A DNA stretch of 32,559 nucleotides from the NCBI GenBank assembly GCA_040757655.1, contig JBFLWV010000011.1, forward strand, positions 1 through 32,559. Reading direction: 5' to 3'. Numbering within the stretch: position 1 is the stretch's first letter; each line of letters begins with the position of its first letter. This DNA comes from 2-02-FULL-49-11 sp040757655. GTDB lineage: Bacteria; Patescibacteriota; Patescibacteriia; 2-02-FULL-49-11. The position numbers were made by a program, and so were the translations under genes. A model generated the notes under the pieces. It searched no databases and had not been told where the DNA came from. It was given only the letters and a program-made list of their open reading frames with translations. This document shows positions 24,150 through 32,366 of the stretch, one piece after another.

Positions 24150-25898
24150 ATCACTTGTTGCCGCGTATAATTCAGGGGCTGCTATGCCTGCGTTTTTCCT
24201 CGGATCTGAAATAATCTGCTCATGGACACCTTTGCCCGCAGGCACCATTGGGTATACATGCTCGTGCTGATCGACTTCTACTTCAACCAATACCGGTCCC
24301 GGCGTGGCAATCGCCCATTCCAATGCTCCCCGCAGTGCAGAAGGCTTCGTTACACGCCGTGCAGGAATGCGGTACGCCTCCGCCACTTTCACGAAATCAG
24401 GATTTCCGCTGAAGGTGCTGGCGGAAAGGTTCGATCCGTAAAAGAGCTCCTGCCATTGCCGCACCATGCCCAACGAGCCATCGTTCATGAGTACGATTTT
24501 TATCTCAACCCTACTTTCTGCAATGGTTGCAAGCTCCTGGATATTCATCTGAAAACTGCCATCGCCGCTTATCGCCCACACCCGCCTCTGGGGAGCGCCA
24601 AACTTTGCACCCATGGCTGCGGGCACGCCGAATCCCATGGCTCCCAATCCTCCATGCGAAACATGCGACCGTGAATGCCGGAAACGATAATACCGCATCA
24701 CCCACATCTGATGACGGCCTACGTCTGATGTGACAATATCTTCCCCTTGGGTTACTTCAGACAGCACGCTCAATGCCCACGCTTGCGAAATTGGTTTATG
24801 TTCTTCCTGCGGAACCGGAAGCGCGAATGGCGGCCATGCGGATTTCCACTCTTCAATCATGCGCCACCACTCTGGCCATTCTCGCGCTTTCAGTTGTGGT
24901 ACTACAGCAGCAAGCGTATCTTTCACATTCCCGACAAACGCAGCTGCAGGGGTGATGATCTTGCAAACCTCTGACGGATCTATTTCAAAATGGACAAATT
25001 GCCTGCCGCGAGTAAAACTATCCAATGCGCCAGTCACGCGGTCGTCCCAACGCATACCAATACCGATCACCAGGTTTGATTCTGCAAGCGTCTTGTTCGC
25101 GAGCGCGGTGCCGTGCATGCCCACAGAACCAAGGTAGAGCGGGTGATCGAGAGGAAATACGCCAGTGCCTAGCAACGTGTTTGCAACTGGGAGCTGTGCC
25201 TTTTCTGCAAACGCCAACAATTCATGCTCCGCCCCACCCAGTTCCACACCATGGCCAGCGAGAATTATGGGGCGTGTATCAGGCTTCTCTAATAAGGTTT
25301 CCATCTGTTGCACCGCCGTGCGCACCTCTGCCGTGTCCATGTGGGGGACGTGGTATCCTGGCAGATCCATAACCCTCCCCGCGCGATATTCAATCCTTTT
25401 CATGAGCGCGTCTTTGGTCACGTCTACATGCACCGGCCCCGGACGGCCGGATCCGGCGAGATAATACGCAGTGGTGATAATGTCGGCAACCTCTTCCGCG
25501 CTCTGTATCAGGAAACTATGCTTCACAATCGGCACCGTTATCCCTATTGAATCCACTTCTTGAAACGCGTCAGATCCTATCAAGGGCGAAGCAACCTGCC
25601 CAGTGATGGCGAGCAAGGGAATGGAATCCATGTAGGCGCCCGCAATGCCAGTCACGAGATTCGTAGAACCCGGACCCGAGGTGCCCAAACACACTCCCAC
25701 CTTTCCGGTCACCCGCGCATAGCCGTCCGCGGCAAATGCGCCTCCCTGCTCATGGCGGATGAGGATATGTTTCAGCTGCGGATATTTCACAAAATGGTCA
25801 TAGAGCGGCAGCACCACGCCGCCCGGCATGCCCCACATGACGCTAACTTCTACATCCACCAAAGTCTTTAGTAAAATTTCTCCTCCTGTCATCATCAT
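24147..25898 (-). CDS. ilvB: Acetolactate (acetohydroxyacid) synthase large subunit
   Basis: Thiamine diphosphate- and FAD-dependent enzyme that joins two pyruvates, or pyruvate with 2-oxobutyrate, the first common step to Val, Leu and Ile. From ATG 25898 it has 583 residues, as usual. The catalytic Glu is at about 50 in RHEQGGAFAADGYARVTG; LGTSGPGSTNLVTGIAGAYMDSIPLLAITGQV follows. The ThDP/Mg motif is GDGSFQMN...NDGSLGMVRQWQELFY near the C-terminus. The open frame upstream of the ATG (to 25952) is repeat sequence. It lies after ridA and before ilvN. Confidence 0.96.
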   Translation of the reverse strand: MMMTGGEILLKTLVDVEVSVMWGMPGGVVLPLYDHFVKYPQLKHILIRHEQGGAFAADGYARVTGKVGVCLGTSGPGSTNLVTGIAGAYMDSIPLLAITGQVASPLIGSDAFQEVDSIGITVPIVKHSFLIQSAEEVADIITTAYYLAGSGRPGPVHVDVTKDALMKRIEYRAGRVMDLPGYHVPHMDTAEVRTAVQQMETLLEKPDTRPIILAGHGVELGGAEHELLAFAEKAQLPVANTLLGTGVFPLDHPLYLGSVGMHGTALANKTLAESNLVIGIGMRWDDRVTGALDSFTRGRQFVHFEIDPSEVCKIITPAAAFVGNVKDTLAAVVPQLKAREWPEWWRMIEEWKSAWPPFALPVPQEEHKPISQAWALSVLSEVTQGEDIVTSDVGRHQMWVMRYYRFRHSRSHVSHGGLGAMGFGVPAAMGAKFGAPQRRVWAISGDGSFQMNIQELATIAESRVEIKIVLMNDGSLGMVRQWQELFYGSNLSASTFSGNPDFVKVAEAYRIPARRVTKPSALRGALEWAIATPGPVLVEVEVDQHEHVYPMVPAGKGVHEQIISDPRKNAGIAAPELYAATSD

Positions 25899-25910
25899 AG
25901 ATTCATGAAT

Positions 25911-25966
25911 AAATTTCCAAATCCCAATTTCCAAACAAATCCAAAATCCCAATGACCAAACAATTA
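25911..25966. repeat. Heptad repeat array I
   Basis: TTTCCAA, ATCCCAA and ATCCAAA units in register, between the ilvB start and ridA stop. Only one orientation is clear here. Confidence 0.8.
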
Positions 25967-25971
25967 ATTTT

Positions 25972-26349
25972 TTAACTTATCATTTTTTTCATTGCGACTG
26001 CCTCAATTTCTATACATGCTCCTTTTGGCAACGCTGCGACTTGCACGGTCGCGCGCGCAGGATAGGGGGCGCGGAAATATTCAGCATAAATCTCGTTCAT
26101 CGCGGTGAAATCATTGATATCGGTAAGATACACAGTTGTCTTCACCACCTCTTGCATCCTTCCTCCTGACTCACGCAGCGTCTGTGACAGATTTTCAAGC
26201 GCTTGCCGCGTTTCCTCGCGAATGCCGCCCGGAACGAGGGCGCCGGCACTATCAATACCGATGTGGCCGGAGCAATACAGGAAACCTTCCGCGGTTCGCA
26301 GAGGCGAGTAAGGCCCGATAGGTTTTGCTCCAGTCTCTAAAACGTACAT
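25972..26349 (-). CDS. ridA: RidA/YjgF family imine deaminase
   Basis: A 125-residue RidA-type protein that hydrolyses reactive enamine/imine intermediates released by PLP enzymes such as threonine dehydratase. The signature PARATVQVAALPKGACIEIEAVA (about 97-119, with the carboxylate-binding Arg) and KTTVYLTDINDFTAMNEIYAEYF are intact. It starts 3 bases after ilvC, so it is an integral member of the ilv operon. The presumed source enzyme, IlvA, is not in the window. Confidence 0.92.
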   Translation of the reverse strand: MYVLETGAKPIGPYSPLRTAEGFLYCSGHIGIDSAGALVPGGIREETRQALENLSQTLRESGGRMQEVVKTTVYLTDINDFTAMNEIYAEYFRAPYPARATVQVAALPKGACIEIEAVAMKKMIS

Positions 26350-26352
26350 ATC

Positions 26353-27408
26353 TTATTTTTCGCTTTTCCAATTTTCTGGTCGCAATTGCCGCACGGCCGC
26401 GCCTGCTTGCCACATTTCCGAATGTTTCATTTCATCCAACTCTTTCTGCAAATTTTCCCGGTAATGCGGGTCGCTGTTTGCCTCGAGCACGATTTTCGTT
26501 TCCTCGCCCGACTGGACTCTTCTGTAGAGTTCTTCAAACACCGGCTCAACTGCTTTGCGGAATTTGTGCCGCCAATCAAGCGCGCCGCGCTGGGCGGTCG
26601 TCGAACAGTTTGCATACATCCAGTCCATGCCTTTCTCGGCAATGAGGGGAATGAGGCTCTGCGTCGCCTCTTCCACGGTTTCGTTGAATGCTTCCGACGG
26701 AGAATGGCCTTTAGCGCGCAGGAGATTGTACTGCGCCTCCATAATGCCTGCGAGCGCGCCCATGAGCACGCCACGCTCGCCCGTCAAGTCGCTCCACACT
26801 TCCTTTTCAAACGTGGTGGGAAATAGGAAGCCTGATCCAATAGCGATACCGCATGCAAGCACACGGTCGCGCGCGCGACCACTTGCGTCCTGAAATACCG
26901 CGAAGCTCGCATTGATCCCGCTACCTTTTAAAAAATTTCGGCGCACGGACATGCCTGAACCCTTAGGAGCGACCAAAATAACATCAACGTCCGAAGGAGG
27001 CTCGACACCGGTCTGGTCTTTGTAGACGATGGAAAAACCGTGTGAGAAATAGAGCGCCTTACCCTTCGTAAGGTAGGTTTTCAACTGGGGCCAATACGCT
27101 TTCTGCCCCGCATCAGAGAGCAAATACTGAATGATGGAGCTGCGCTTTGCCGCTTCATCCAAGTCAAACAAGGTCTCACCCGGCTTCCATCCGTCTTTCA
27201 CCGCCTTTTCCCACGATTCGCCTCCCTTGCGCTGGCCGACAATGACCTTAAATCCCTGATCGCGCATATTGAGCGACTGCCCCGGCCCCTGCACGCCGTA
27301 ACCCAAGACCGCGATAATCTCATCTTTTAACACCACGCGCGCGCGCGACAAAGGGAACTCATCCCTGGTCACGACGTCCTCGATGATTCCTCCAAAAATT
27401 ATTTTCAT
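26353..27408 (-). CDS. ilvC: Ketol-acid reductoisomerase, Bacteroidetes/fungal-like form
   Basis: Converts 2-acetolactate to 2,3-dihydroxyisovalerate with NAD(P)H and Mg2+. From ATG 27408 it has 351 residues. The nucleotide loop is GYGVQGPGQSLNMRDQGF (about 36-53) and DVILVAPKGSG is followed by the metal-binding part with SDLTGERGVLMGALAGIMEAQYNLL and SEAFNETVEEATQSL. Wording such as GQSLNMRDQGF, RRGALDW-like AQRGALDWRHKF and the ending LRPEN is that of Bacteroidetes and fungal (Ilv5) enzymes rather than of most bacteria, from memory of those families. The extended upstream frame is not used. It is followed by ridA after 3 bases. Confidence 0.93.
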   Translation of the reverse strand: MKIIFGGIIEDVVTRDEFPLSRARVVLKDEIIAVLGYGVQGPGQSLNMRDQGFKVIVGQRKGGESWEKAVKDGWKPGETLFDLDEAAKRSSIIQYLLSDAGQKAYWPQLKTYLTKGKALYFSHGFSIVYKDQTGVEPPSDVDVILVAPKGSGMSVRRNFLKGSGINASFAVFQDASGRARDRVLACGIAIGSGFLFPTTFEKEVWSDLTGERGVLMGALAGIMEAQYNLLRAKGHSPSEAFNETVEEATQSLIPLIAEKGMDWMYANCSTTAQRGALDWRHKFRKAVEPVFEELYRRVQSGEETKIVLEANSDPHYRENLQKELDEMKHSEMWQAGAAVRQLRPENWKSEK

Positions 27409-27472
27409 ACTGTGGTTAAAATGATAAACGACTCGTAGAAACACGACTTTGGGTATAAAATTGCCTTTTTAT

Positions 27473-27514
27473 ATCTATACCTATATACCACGATCGTTAC
27501 TAATAGGTATAGAT
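27473..27514. promoter_or_regulatory. Perfect 12-bp dyad upstream of ilvC, possible operator
   Basis: ATCTATACCTAT and ATAGGTATAGAT flank 18 bases, centred exactly on CGATCG. It lies in the only non-repeat gap of the ilv operon, 65 bases upstream of ilvC. No U-tract follows, so a terminator is unlikely. Confidence 0.55.
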
Positions 27515-27571
27515 TAAATTCGCTAATACGAATGGCTACATACAACACCTGTTCATACAAACGTCATCTCA

Positions 27572-29290
27572 CTAACTCGTCACCGCTCCTTGCGATGCGC
27601 TTCCCACGAGCATGGCGTACTTCCAGAGCACCCCGCGCGGATATTTAAGGGCAGGCGCGCGCCATGCCGCTTTGCGTTTTTCCATTTCTTCACTGTTGAC
27701 CATAACATTGATTTCTTTCTTGCGCACTTCAATATCGATCACGTCTCCTTCTTTGAGGAGCGCAATCGGACCGCCGACTTGCGCCTCGGGCGTGATATGC
27801 CCCACCATGATGCCATGCGTGCCGCCGGAAAAACGCCCGTCCGTGATAAGCGCCACATCCTTTCCCAGCCCTGCGCCCATGAGCGCGGACGAGGGAGAGA
27901 GCATTTCGCGCATACCCGGCCCGCCTTTCGGTCCTTCGAAACGGATTACCATCACATCACCTTTTCTGATCCTGCCCTTAAGAATCGCATCAAGCGCGTC
28001 TTCCTCTCGCTCGAATACCCGCGCCGGCCCTTGATGTGTGAGCACGCCTTTTCCGGAAAGTTTCATCACCGCCCCCTCGGGCGCGAGATTGCCGCGGAGA
28101 ATGATAATATGCTTGTCAGGCGGCGCGACTGGCTTATCCACGCGCGCAAATATGTCCTGGCCTTCAGGGTTGTCCGGTGCATTCTCCAAATTCTCCGCCA
28201 CGGTTTTTCCGGTTACCGTCATACAATCGCCGTGTAACAAGCCGTGCTGCCACAAATGTTTCATAACCATAGGCACCCCGCCGATATTGTGCAAATCTTC
28301 CATTACATATTTTCCAAAAGGCGAAAAATTGCCGAGGAGCGGCACACGCGCGGCCACACGCGAGAAATCATTGAGCGTGAGCTCTACACCCGCTTCGTGT
28401 GCGATGGCCAGATAATGGAGCACCCCGTTCGTAGATCCTCCTAGCGCCATCACTACCGTAATGGCATTTTCAAACGCCTCTTTTGTTATGATGTCGCGCG
28501 CGCGAATGCCGCGCTCGAGAAGATGAAAAAGGGCGGCAACGGTCTTTCTACAGTCGCTTCGTTTGTCTTCCGATACCTCATTCTGCCCATCTACCGCAAG
28601 ATTGGATGATGACCCGGGTATGGACATGCCCAACGCCTCAATAGAAGACGCCATGGTATTTGCCGTAAACATGCCGCCGCAGGAGCCCGCGCCTGGGCAC
28701 GAGTGACATTCAATCTGGTGGAGCTCTTCATCGCTTATTTTTCCCGCTGCGTGCGCGCCGATCGCCTCGAACGAACTCACAATGGTGAAGCGCTTATTGC
28801 CCAGCATCCCCGGATGGATAGAACCGCCGTAGAGCGTAAGGCCGATGCTGTTATGGCGCGCAAGGGGCATTAACGCCCCAGGGATTGTTTTGTCACACCC
28901 TGACAACGTGACCGCGCCGTCCGCCATGTAGGATTCCTGCATGATTTCAATGCTGTCGGCAATCCACTCCCGCGACACGAGCGAATATTTCATGCCCTCC
29001 GTGCCCATGCTTTCCCCGTCACTCACCACCGGCGTGCCGAAAATGAACGGTTTGCCGCCCGCGCGCTCCACTTCCCCGACAATAATTCGTCCGAGTTTAT
29101 CCACGTGATCATTACACGGCGTAGCGTTGGTGTAGGGGCATGCCACGGTAACGATGGGTTTTTCAAAATCCTGATCGCTAAATCCCACTGCCCTCAACAT
29201 CGCGCGCGCAGCTGCCCGTTTGGGCCACTCCTGGGTTCCGGGCGTGCCGGTAATTCGCTGGCTGTTGCGTGTTACATGTGTGGGAGGCAT
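27572..29290 (-). CDS. ilvD: Dihydroxy-acid dehydratase
   Basis: Dehydrates 2,3-dihydroxyisovalerate and its methylvalerate homologue to the 2-oxo acids. The length of 572 is normal. Probable iron-sulfur cysteines are at about 59 (TPCNDHV), 132 (SGCDKTIPGAL) and 204 (CPGAGSCGGMFTANTM). The C-terminal MSPSSALMGAGLGKDVALITDGRFSGG-like stretch is present. It starts 3 bases after the ilvE stop, so the two are coupled. Confidence 0.97.
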   Translation of the reverse strand: MPPTHVTRNSQRITGTPGTQEWPKRAAARAMLRAVGFSDQDFEKPIVTVACPYTNATPCNDHVDKLGRIIVGEVERAGGKPFIFGTPVVSDGESMGTEGMKYSLVSREWIADSIEIMQESYMADGAVTLSGCDKTIPGALMPLARHNSIGLTLYGGSIHPGMLGNKRFTIVSSFEAIGAHAAGKISDEELHQIECHSCPGAGSCGGMFTANTMASSIEALGMSIPGSSSNLAVDGQNEVSEDKRSDCRKTVAALFHLLERGIRARDIITKEAFENAITVVMALGGSTNGVLHYLAIAHEAGVELTLNDFSRVAARVPLLGNFSPFGKYVMEDLHNIGGVPMVMKHLWQHGLLHGDCMTVTGKTVAENLENAPDNPEGQDIFARVDKPVAPPDKHIIILRGNLAPEGAVMKLSGKGVLTHQGPARVFEREEDALDAILKGRIRKGDVMVIRFEGPKGGPGMREMLSPSSALMGAGLGKDVALITDGRFSGGTHGIMVGHITPEAQVGGPIALLKEGDVIDIEVRKKEINVMVNSEEMEKRKAAWRAPALKYPRGVLWKYAMLVGSASQGAVTS

Positions 29291-29293
29291 ACG

Positions 29294-30196
29294 TTATGCA
29301 TTAACAAATGTGAGCCAATGATAATATTTCTCACTTTCCCCTTTCACAATCGCCTGAAACGCTTCAGTAAGTTTGGCAGTCACCGGACCCGGCGCGCCTT
29401 TGAATTCCGTGTCGTCGATTTTTCCGATGCCCGCAATTTCGGTTGCGGTTCCGGTAAAAAAGCACTCGTCCGCTTGCAACGCTTCATCGAGAGAAATGGG
29501 GCGCTCCTCTATCACAAATCCTAAATCGCGAGCGAGCGTAATCACCGACATGCGGGTAATGCCCGCGAGAATGGTGCCTAAGGGCGGAGTCGCTATGACG
29601 CCATTTTTCACTATGAAAAAATTTTCTCCCGTGCCCTCGGCGATGTTTCCTTCATAATCCAGCTGTATTGCCTCGGTATATCCCGCGTCAACGGCATCCA
29701 ACCCCGCGAGCATTGAATTGACATAATGGCCGGTGATCTTCGCATCGGTCGCCGACGTCTGCGGATGGATGCGGACTACCTTGGAAACTTTTGCGGTGAT
29801 GGCGGCGTTGCCAAGGTAGGCGCCCCATGGCCAGACCGCAATCGCGGCATCCACCGGGCATCCTGCGGGATTCACACGCAATTCGCCGTATCCGTAATAC
29901 ATAATGGGGCGAACGTAGCATTCCTTAATTCCATTTTTTCGGATTGTGGCAGCCACCGCTTCCATAAGCTGCTGCTTCGTATAGGGCACCTGCATGCGAA
30001 GGCACGACGCGCCATAGAGGAAGCGGTCTATGTGCTTTTCGAGCTGGAATACCGCGGGGCCTTTGGCCGTGGCATACGTGCGGATGCCCTCAAACACGCC
30101 TGTGCCATAGTGGAGCGCGTGCGCAAGGACATGGATCTTCGCATCCTGCCAGGGAATAAAATTTCCGTTCATCCAAATGAACTTAGTTTCTTGCAT
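29294..30196 (-). CDS. ilvE: Branched-chain amino acid aminotransferase
   Basis: A fold-type IV PLP enzyme that makes Val, Leu and Ile from their 2-oxo acids with glutamate. The length of 300 is typical. The PLP lysine is at about 153 in DAKITGHYVNSMLA; HYGTGVFEGIRTY near the start, EGNIAEGTGENFFIV and GTATEIAGI are conserved. It is the second gene of the thrC-ilv operon. Confidence 0.96.
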   Translation of the reverse strand: MQETKFIWMNGNFIPWQDAKIHVLAHALHYGTGVFEGIRTYATAKGPAVFQLEKHIDRFLYGASCLRMQVPYTKQQLMEAVAATIRKNGIKECYVRPIMYYGYGELRVNPAGCPVDAAIAVWPWGAYLGNAAITAKVSKVVRIHPQTSATDAKITGHYVNSMLAGLDAVDAGYTEAIQLDYEGNIAEGTGENFFIVKNGVIATPPLGTILAGITRMSVITLARDLGFVIEERPISLDEALQADECFFTGTATEIAGIGKIDDTEFKGAPGPVTAKLTEAFQAIVKGESEKYYHWLTFVNA

Positions 30197-30223
30197 ATGG
30201 CTATGTGAAAATCATGCTAATAA

Positions 30224-30323
30224 TAAAATCCAAATCCCAAAATCCAAAATGATAGAGAACAATCTTAAAACATTTTACATTTTAAATTTTCATTTTGGTC
30301 TTTGGATTTTGGTATTTGGATTA
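30224..30323. repeat. Heptad repeat array J
   Basis: ATCCAAA, ATCCCAA and AATCCAA units followed by complementary TTTGGAT and TTTGGTA units, in register at seven bases, between the ilvE start and the thrC stop. Confidence 0.85.
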
Positions 30324-30349
30324 AAACCTTGAACGTAGTGTTAAGATGG

Positions 30350-32251
30350 TTAAAGCACTTGTCTGACCTTCTGATAGAGCAAATTATACGCTCTCTCAAA
30401 CGCCACCACCGATGCAGTGATGACATCAGGCGATACGGCAGAACCAGTCACTTTCGCACCGCTCGGGTGCTCAAGGGCAAGATGCACGCGGACAATGGCA
30501 TCAGTGCCGCCGCGGTCGATCTCCACATCATAATCCACCAGCGCATGCGGGATGCCATGCTGGGATTTGGCAAGCGCCTCTTCTGCTCCTTTGATGACCG
30601 CATCAACCGGCCCCACACCCTCATATTCTCCCTCATACGCGCCTCCGTTCAATTTCACGCTTACCCGCGCGCGCGGCATCGCGTGCCGTGGCACGTGAAT
30701 CGTGAAATCAGCAATGCGCAGTATCTCGGTGTAATCGTACGGTAGTTTAGTCACGTCTTCAAGCAGGAGGTTAAAACTGTGTAAGGTCATTTCTCTCATT
30801 TTTTCATGGAACTGTGCCACAGAGATTGCGAGTCGCTCCGCATGCGCATGGTCAAGCACGACGTGGAAAAGCTCCTGCGCTTTTGCAGCAAGGCCGTAAG
30901 GGATCGTATCCTTTCCCCAGATGACTGCATCTCCCTGCGCTGCGCTCACCTTGGTGAGTGCATAGAGCTTCTCCTTCCATAATTCTTTCAAGGCAGTGAC
31001 GGTCGGGGCAATGATGGGCGGTTCCACTGCTCTTACGAGCACGCTCTTGGGATCTTTCAAACCATGGCCAGTTAATACTAAAACGATAGTTTGTTCATTG
31101 TTCATTGTTCGTTGTTCGTTATTCACTGTTCCTTGTTCTTTCAATCTCTTCACTCCCGCCCACACCAAGGCGGATGAAGGCTCCACAAACACCGATTCCA
31201 TCCTGCTTAATTCCTCCTGTGCGTAAAGAATTTCTTCTTCACTGACCGCGATAGCCGCACCGTCGCTCTCTCTGATGGCGCTCAATGCCTTCGTCGCATC
31301 CAGCGGATTACCCACATTGGCCGCCTGCGCCACGGTACGGGCAAGCGCTTCCACGGCGACTACGTGCGCCTCCTTCCGTTCCCATGCCTGCACAATGGGT
31401 GATGAGCGCGCGGCCTGCACACCAAGGAGCCGCGGCAGACGGTCTATAAGGCCGAGTGAGAAGAGGTCTTTAAAACCCTTAGCAATGCCTGAAATGTTCG
31501 TGCCGTTCCCCATGGGCACCGCCACCCAGTCAGGCACGTTCCAATGCAGCTGCTCGATGATCTCATACGCCTGCGTCTTGCTCCCTTCCGCGCGCAAGGC
31601 ATAATCGCCTGCGAGGAAATAGCCTTCCTCTGACGCCAAAAATTCCGCAAGCCGCACGCAGTCGTTATAGCTCCCGCGGACCGCGATGGGTTTTGCGCAA
31701 AAAGCTAAAATCATGGACAGCTTGCCGATGGGCACGCCCTCAGGCACGAAGATGTAGCACTCCAGCCCCGCTTTCGCGGCATACGCCGCGACCGATCCCG
31801 CCATATTGCCGGTAGATGCGCACACTACAGCCTTATAGCCGTGCTGCACTGCCCATGAAATCTCCAAAAGCGACCCGCGGTCCTTGAAACACCCGGTGGG
31901 ATTCTCACTTTCCAATTTTGCCCACACATGGCTCATCCCTTGCTCTTCACCAAGGCGCATGAAAGGTTTTAAGGGCGTCATGCCCTCTTGCAGGCTTACA
32001 ATTTGCGTGAAGTTCCCTAAGGGGAGCGCGCGCCAATATTTGCTCGAGCGCAGGTTTGACTCGCGCCAATCAGTCTGGTTGATAAAACGGGACAGCTCCT
32101 CATAATCGCACAGGAGATCAAGCGGCCCTTTGCATTCCGGACAGCGGTGCACCGCGTCATGAAGGGAAAACGTGCTGCCGCAGTCATGGCAGCGCGCCTG
32201 CCAATCCATGAGCAGGGTCGTTTCCTTATGAGGAAGTGATGAATTGGGCAT
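30350..32251 (-). CDS. thrC: Threonine synthase fused to a LeuA-type allosteric domain
   Basis: A 633-residue protein. Residues about 20-40 hold a zinc-ribbon-like CxxC pair (C21, C24, C37, C40). About 75-420 is a PLP fold-type II synthase with the lysine at about 123 in NPTGCFKDRGS, phosphate loop STGNMAG (145-151) and TGHGLKDP, the threonine synthase pattern making Thr from O-phosphohomoserine. A helical segment (about 420-505) is unrecognised. About 510-633 matches the LeuA regulatory dimerisation domain: EGVGPVDAV (544-552), GTDAIV (582) and SPDVITASVVAFERAYN (607-623). A heptapeptide repeat (about 372-389) comes from a DNA repeat. It is first in the operon, behind an Ile-rich attenuator. 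ATG 32209 is an alternative start. Confidence 0.88.
   Translation of the reverse strand: MPNSSLPHKETTLLMDWQARCHDCGSTFSLHDAVHRCPECKGPLDLLCDYEELSRFINQTDWRESNLRSSKYWRALPLGNFTQIVSLQEGMTPLKPFMRLGEEQGMSHVWAKLESENPTGCFKDRGSLLEISWAVQHGYKAVVCASTGNMAGSVAAYAAKAGLECYIFVPEGVPIGKLSMILAFCAKPIAVRGSYNDCVRLAEFLASEEGYFLAGDYALRAEGSKTQAYEIIEQLHWNVPDWVAVPMGNGTNISGIAKGFKDLFSLGLIDRLPRLLGVQAARSSPIVQAWERKEAHVVAVEALARTVAQAANVGNPLDATKALSAIRESDGAAIAVSEEEILYAQEELSRMESVFVEPSSALVWAGVKRLKEQGTVNNEQRTMNNEQTIVLVLTGHGLKDPKSVLVRAVEPPIIAPTVTALKELWKEKLYALTKVSAAQGDAVIWGKDTIPYGLAAKAQELFHVVLDHAHAERLAISVAQFHEKMREMTLHSFNLLLEDVTKLPYDYTEILRIADFTIHVPRHAMPRARVSVKLNGGAYEGEYEGVGPVDAVIKGAEEALAKSQHGIPHALVDYDVEIDRGGTDAIVRVHLALEHPSGAKVTGSAVSPDVITASVVAFERAYNLLYQKVRQVL
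31091..31146. repeat. Heptad repeat array K, coding part of thrC
   Basis: Seven or eight exact-register units of TTGTTCA/TTGTTCG type. On the coding strand 21 bases give a 7-residue repeat, seen twice as EQxTxNN. It lies in a loop before TGHGLKDP. Confidence 0.9.
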
Positions 32252-32278
32252 AAAATAACGAGCCTCTGTGGAGGCTCG
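32252..32278 (-). terminator. Attenuator terminator before thrC
   Basis: Minus strand CGAGCCTC, loop CACA, GAGGCTCG (8 bp), then TTATTTT directly before the thrC ATG. Confidence 0.85.
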
Positions 32279-32366
32279 AGATGTAAAGATTTAATCGTAA
32301 TGCACATCAAGGCCTCTTAAAGGGGCTTTCCAAGGATAATGCTGATAATAAAATTGACCTTGATGT
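32259..32366 (-). promoter_or_regulatory. Transcription attenuator of the thrC-ilv operon
   Basis: On the minus strand, segment 1 ACATCAAGG (32366-32358, inside leader codons 4-7) pairs with segment 2 CCTTGATGT (32312-32304). Segment 2 plus its flank, GAGGCCTTGATGT (32316-32304), pairs instead with segment 3 ACATCTCGAGCCTC (32284-32271) by GAGGC:GCCTC and GATGT:ACATC. Segment 3 also forms the terminator with segment 4 (32266-32259). Segment 2 follows the leader stop codon at once, so a ribosome at the stop would block it. This is the classical four-segment logic. Confidence 0.8.

Noticed and set aside
27473..27514. Dyad before ilvC as a rho-independent terminator
   Set aside because: AT-rich stem and no T-tract follows on the minus strand.
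27590..28237. Plus-strand 215-codon frame within ilvD
   Set aside because: Antisense shadow with no recognisable protein features.
2186..30323. Heptad arrays as CRISPR
   Set aside because: Units are seven bases with no spacers, and no cas genes are present.
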